The position numbers were made by a program, and so were the translations under genes. A stretch of 7,389 nt of DNA, taken from positions 1 to 7,389 of the forward strand of contig CAZWMK010000109.1 of NCBI GenBank assembly GCA_964635065.1, in the 5' to 3' direction. The notes under the pieces are model-generated. The model was not told the origin of the DNA and ran no database searches. It was given only the letters and a program-made list of their open reading frames with translations. Every line of letters begins with the position of its first letter. Positions within the stretch are counted from its first letter, which is position 1. This DNA comes from CAZWMK01 sp964635065 (lineage in GTDB: Bacteria > Pseudomonadota > Alphaproteobacteria > Sphingomonadales > Sphingomonadaceae). This document shows, piece after piece, positions 5,596 to 7,389 of the stretch.

Positions 5596-6390
5596 TACAG
5601 CTATTATTTGTTCGAATCCGACATGCCGGTCGTGCGCGACCTGCTGCGCGCGGCACTGCCGCAGATACGTTTCCTCCTGGCAGGCAGCGGTCTTTTTCAT
5701 TATGCCGATGGTCGCAGCCAGGAATGCCCGCCAGCCATGCTGACGGGTGCCACCAATACCCCCATTTATTTCGATGCCCGTGGTCCGCTTGCCGTCATCG
5801 GTGTCGGCATCATGCCCGAGGGCTGGGCGGCGCTGTTCGGTTTTTCCGCCAGCGAAGTGGCCGATATGACCACAGACCTCTGCGACATCCTAGGCGCGGC
5901 ATCCATCGAACTGCACAAGCAGCTTCTCGAAGCCCCCGATGCCGCCGCGGCCCTCGCCCTGCTCGATCTCTTTTTTGCCCGGCTTTTCAGCAACCCGCGA
6001 CAGCCACCGCTCTGGTTCACTGGCGCCACCGACGCCTGGCTGGTCGGATCGACCAATCCGCAGGTCGATCAGTTGATCACGCTGACCGGCGTATCAGCCC
6101 GCCAGATCGAACGCCTGTCGAGTCGCATCTATGGCGCTTCGCCGAAACTGCTTGCCCGCAAATATCGCGCCTTGCAGACCGTTGTCCGCCTTGCCACCGG
6201 CGAAGCGACGAACTGGGCCGAGGCTGCGGGGAACAATTATTATGATCAGTCGCATTTCATCCGTGATTTCAGACAGTTCATCGGCATGACGCCACATCGC
6301 TTTGCCATCGACCAAGCCCCCGTCACGCGCCTGAGCATTGCCAACCGCCGTCAACTCCCCGACTTGCCGTCCTTATTGATGCTATCTTGA
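5545..6390 (+). CDS. AraC/XylS-family transcriptional regulator
   Basis: A DNA-binding regulator of 281 residues, a usual length. The N-terminal part (about 1-150, opening with RYYLPRPDLRRYIYSYYLFE) resembles the ligand-sensing half of AraC proteins with a DUF6597-like start. The C-terminal part (about 173-253) is the double helix-turn-helix domain. Its second half is clear: WAEAAGNNYYDQSHFIRDFRQ and the family signature FIGMTPHRF (245-253). The first helix-turn-helix (GVSARQIERLSSRIYGASPKLLARKYR) is less typical, as in related subfamilies. The ATG at 5545 is a duplicate of the one at 5390; the real gene should start from the latter with its promoter and Shine-Dalgarno, giving the same protein. 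The position behind a TonB-dependent receptor suggests it senses or controls uptake of the receptor's ligand; this is inference. Confidence 0.9.
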   Translation: MISLRYYLPRPDLRRYIYSYYLFESDMPVVRDLLRAALPQIRFLLAGSGLFHYADGRSQECPPAMLTGATNTPIYFDARGPLAVIGVGIMPEGWAALFGFSASEVADMTTDLCDILGAASIELHKQLLEAPDAAAALALLDLFFARLFSNPRQPPLWFTGATDAWLVGSTNPQVDQLITLTGVSARQIERLSSRIYGASPKLLARKYRALQTVVRLATGEATNWAEAAGNNYYDQSHFIRDFRQFIGMTPHRFAIDQAPVTRLSIANRRQLPDLPSLLMLS

Positions 6391-6401
6391 TGCGGCAACG
6401 C

Positions 6402-6429
6402 TTGACCCCGGCGCCTGACTGCCTATGTA
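6402..6429 (+). promoter_or_regulatory. Candidate promoter of the Rrf2-suf operon
   Basis: TTGACC (6402-6407, five of six consensus) is followed after 16 nt by TATGTA (6424-6429, a weak -10). Transcription would start near 6436. The AT-rich stretch just downstream (about 6438-6457, GATATCAGTCTGGATTAAAT) sits where an Rrf2 repressor would be expected to bind, but I could not define a clean palindrome. No terminator separates this from the AraC-type gene, so read-through is possible. Confidence 0.4.
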
Positions 6430-6460
6430 AAGCGGACGATATCAGTCTGGATTAAATGTG

Positions 6461-6889
6461 ATGTTGCGCATCTCCAATCTTGCCGATTATGCCGTGGTCG
6501 CCATGACCGCCGCAGGCCGCATGGCGGACAGTCGCTTCACGGTCGCCAGCATCGCGGAGGCGACCGGCATTCCCCTCCCCACCACGGCCAAACTGATGGG
6601 CCTGCTGGCGCGCGCCAACCTGCTGGAATCGGTGCGCGGCGCAACGGGGGGGTTTTCCCTGGCGCGACCATTGGACGCGATCACATTGGCTGACATCATC
6701 GAGGCGGTTGACGGCCCCATTGCACTGACGCATTGCGTCGGCGATGGCGCCTGCAATTGTTCGATCGAGGAGCATTGCAAGGTGCGCAGCGTCTGGCCGC
6801 AGATCAACGCGGTTGTGCGGTCAGGCCTCGTGGCGGTATCGCTCGCCAGCATCGCGCAGCCAGCGTATTTGAGTGTTGAAGGGGCCTGA
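6461..6889 (+). CDS. Rrf2-family Fe-S-sensing regulator of the SUF operon (SufR/IscR-like)
   Basis: A winged-helix regulator that in this family binds a [2Fe-2S] cluster and represses the suf operon when clusters are plentiful. It is 142 residues, normal for Rrf2. The N-terminus MLRISNLADYAVVAM is typical of SUF-associated Rrf2 proteins. The recognition helix region follows (TVASIAEATGIPLPTTAKLMGLLARANLLES) with the wing RGATGGFSLARP. The cluster-binding loop has C92, C98, C100 and C106. I chose ATG 6461; an in-frame GTG immediately before it (6458) is an alternative, and no strong Shine-Dalgarno decides between them. The stop lies 2 nt before the sufB ATG, so the two genes are cotranscribed, which implies autoregulation. 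Confidence 0.93.
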   Translation: MLRISNLADYAVVAMTAAGRMADSRFTVASIAEATGIPLPTTAKLMGLLARANLLESVRGATGGFSLARPLDAITLADIIEAVDGPIALTHCVGDGACNCSIEEHCKVRSVWPQINAVVRSGLVAVSLASIAQPAYLSVEGA

Positions 6890-6891
6890 TC

Positions 6892-7389
6892 ATGGCGCGC
6901 AACGAAGAAGCCATCGCCGCCGTCGATGCGGCCTCCACCTATAAATGGGGTTTTTCGACCGACGTCGAATCCGAACTGGCGCCGAAAGGCCTTAACGAGG
7001 ACATCGTCCGTTATATTTCGGCCAAAAAGAACGAGCCCGCCTGGCTGCTCGACTGGCGGTTGAAGGCCTACCGCCTGTGGCTGACGATGGAATCGCCGGA
7101 CTGGGCCAAGCTCGACATCGCGCCGATCGATTATCAGGACGCCTATTATTACGCCGCGCCAAAAGCCAAGCCGACGCTGAAGTCCCTGGATGAACTCGAT
7201 CCCGAAATCCGGCTGACCTATGAAAAGCTCGGCATTCCGATCGAGGAGCAGAAGGTGCTGGCGGGTGTCGAGGGCGCGCGCAAGATCGCGGTCGACGCCG
7301 TGTTCGATTCGGTATCGGTCGCCACCACCTTCCGCGACGAACTGAAGAAGGCGGGCGTGACCGAGGACACCGTGCGTCTGTCGGTGGGC
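6892..7389 (+). CDS. sufB: SufB, Fe-S cluster assembly scaffold protein, N-terminal part (runs off window)
   Basis: Part of the cytoplasmic SufBCD complex that assembles iron-sulfur clusters under oxidative or iron-limiting conditions. 166 codons are visible with no stop, about a third of the usual 480-500 residues. Diagnostic segments are YKWGFSTDVESE (17-28), GLNEDIVRYISAKKNEPAWLLDWRLKAYRLW in two adjoining parts (33-44 and 45-63), PDWAKLDIAPIDYQDAYYY (69-87) and the stretch up to VSVATTFRDELKKAGV. The ATG at 6892 follows the regulator stop by 2 nt; GAAGGGG (6878-6884) lies 7 nt upstream inside the regulator gene. sufC, sufD and sufS are expected beyond the window. The cluster-binding and catalytic residues of SufB lie in the missing C-terminal part. 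Confidence 0.96.
   Translation, partial: MARNEEAIAAVDAASTYKWGFSTDVESELAPKGLNEDIVRYISAKKNEPAWLLDWRLKAYRLWLTMESPDWAKLDIAPIDYQDAYYYAAPKAKPTLKSLDELDPEIRLTYEKLGIPIEEQKVLAGVEGARKIAVDAVFDSVSVATTFRDELKKAGVTEDTVRLSVG

Noticed and set aside
6438..6460. Palindromic Rrf2 operator upstream of the SUF regulator
   Set aside because: The position is right and the stretch is AT-rich, but I could not align it into a convincing inverted repeat, so it is mentioned only with the promoter and not called as a site.

Overview
The window looks like an ordinary chromosomal segment from a GC-rich alphaproteobacterium, most likely a sphingomonad (Sphingomonadales). Three things point there: the style of the TonB-dependent receptor (an EIVVTARKR TonB box followed by a VQDIPVTVSAL plug start), an Rrf2 regulator directly ahead of sufB, and a ribD-ribE-ribB gene order. 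This assignment comes from recognising protein families, not from a search. The sequence is a draft scaffold with two 100-N gaps (2076-2175 and 5441-5540).

Left block, minus strand (1-2312). A riboflavin biosynthesis operon reads right to left: ribD (2069-1065), ribE (1061-450) and the 5' part of ribB or ribBA (453 to the window edge). The junctions are tight: 3 nt between ribD and ribE, and a 4-nt GTGA overlap between ribE and ribB. Upstream of ribD, beyond the first gap, is the N-terminus of a small single-pass membrane protein of unknown function. Together the three rib genes cover deamination and reduction of the pyrimidine intermediate, formation of the four-carbon donor, and the final dismutation to riboflavin.

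Centre (2313-2742). A roughly 430-bp divergent intergenic region lies between the membrane-protein gene and the receptor gene. It has weak candidate promoters in both directions, small hairpins, a direct repeat and a possible 20-codon leader ORF overlapping the receptor start.

Right block, plus strand (2743-7389). A complete 828-residue TonB-dependent outer-membrane receptor is followed by an inverted repeat and a strong intrinsic terminator. Next is an AraC-type regulator with its own near-consensus promoter. The second gap falls at the start of this regulator and is flanked by an exact 55-bp duplication that is almost certainly an assembly artefact. After it come an Rrf2-family Fe-S regulator (sufR/iscR-like) and the first 166 codons of sufB, the start of a SUF iron-sulfur cluster operon that continues past the window.

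I see no mobile element, CRISPR array, RNA gene or clear novel system. The most interesting biology is the receptor/AraC pair, whose substrate is unknown. The most certain unusual observation is the assembly artefact at the AraC start.
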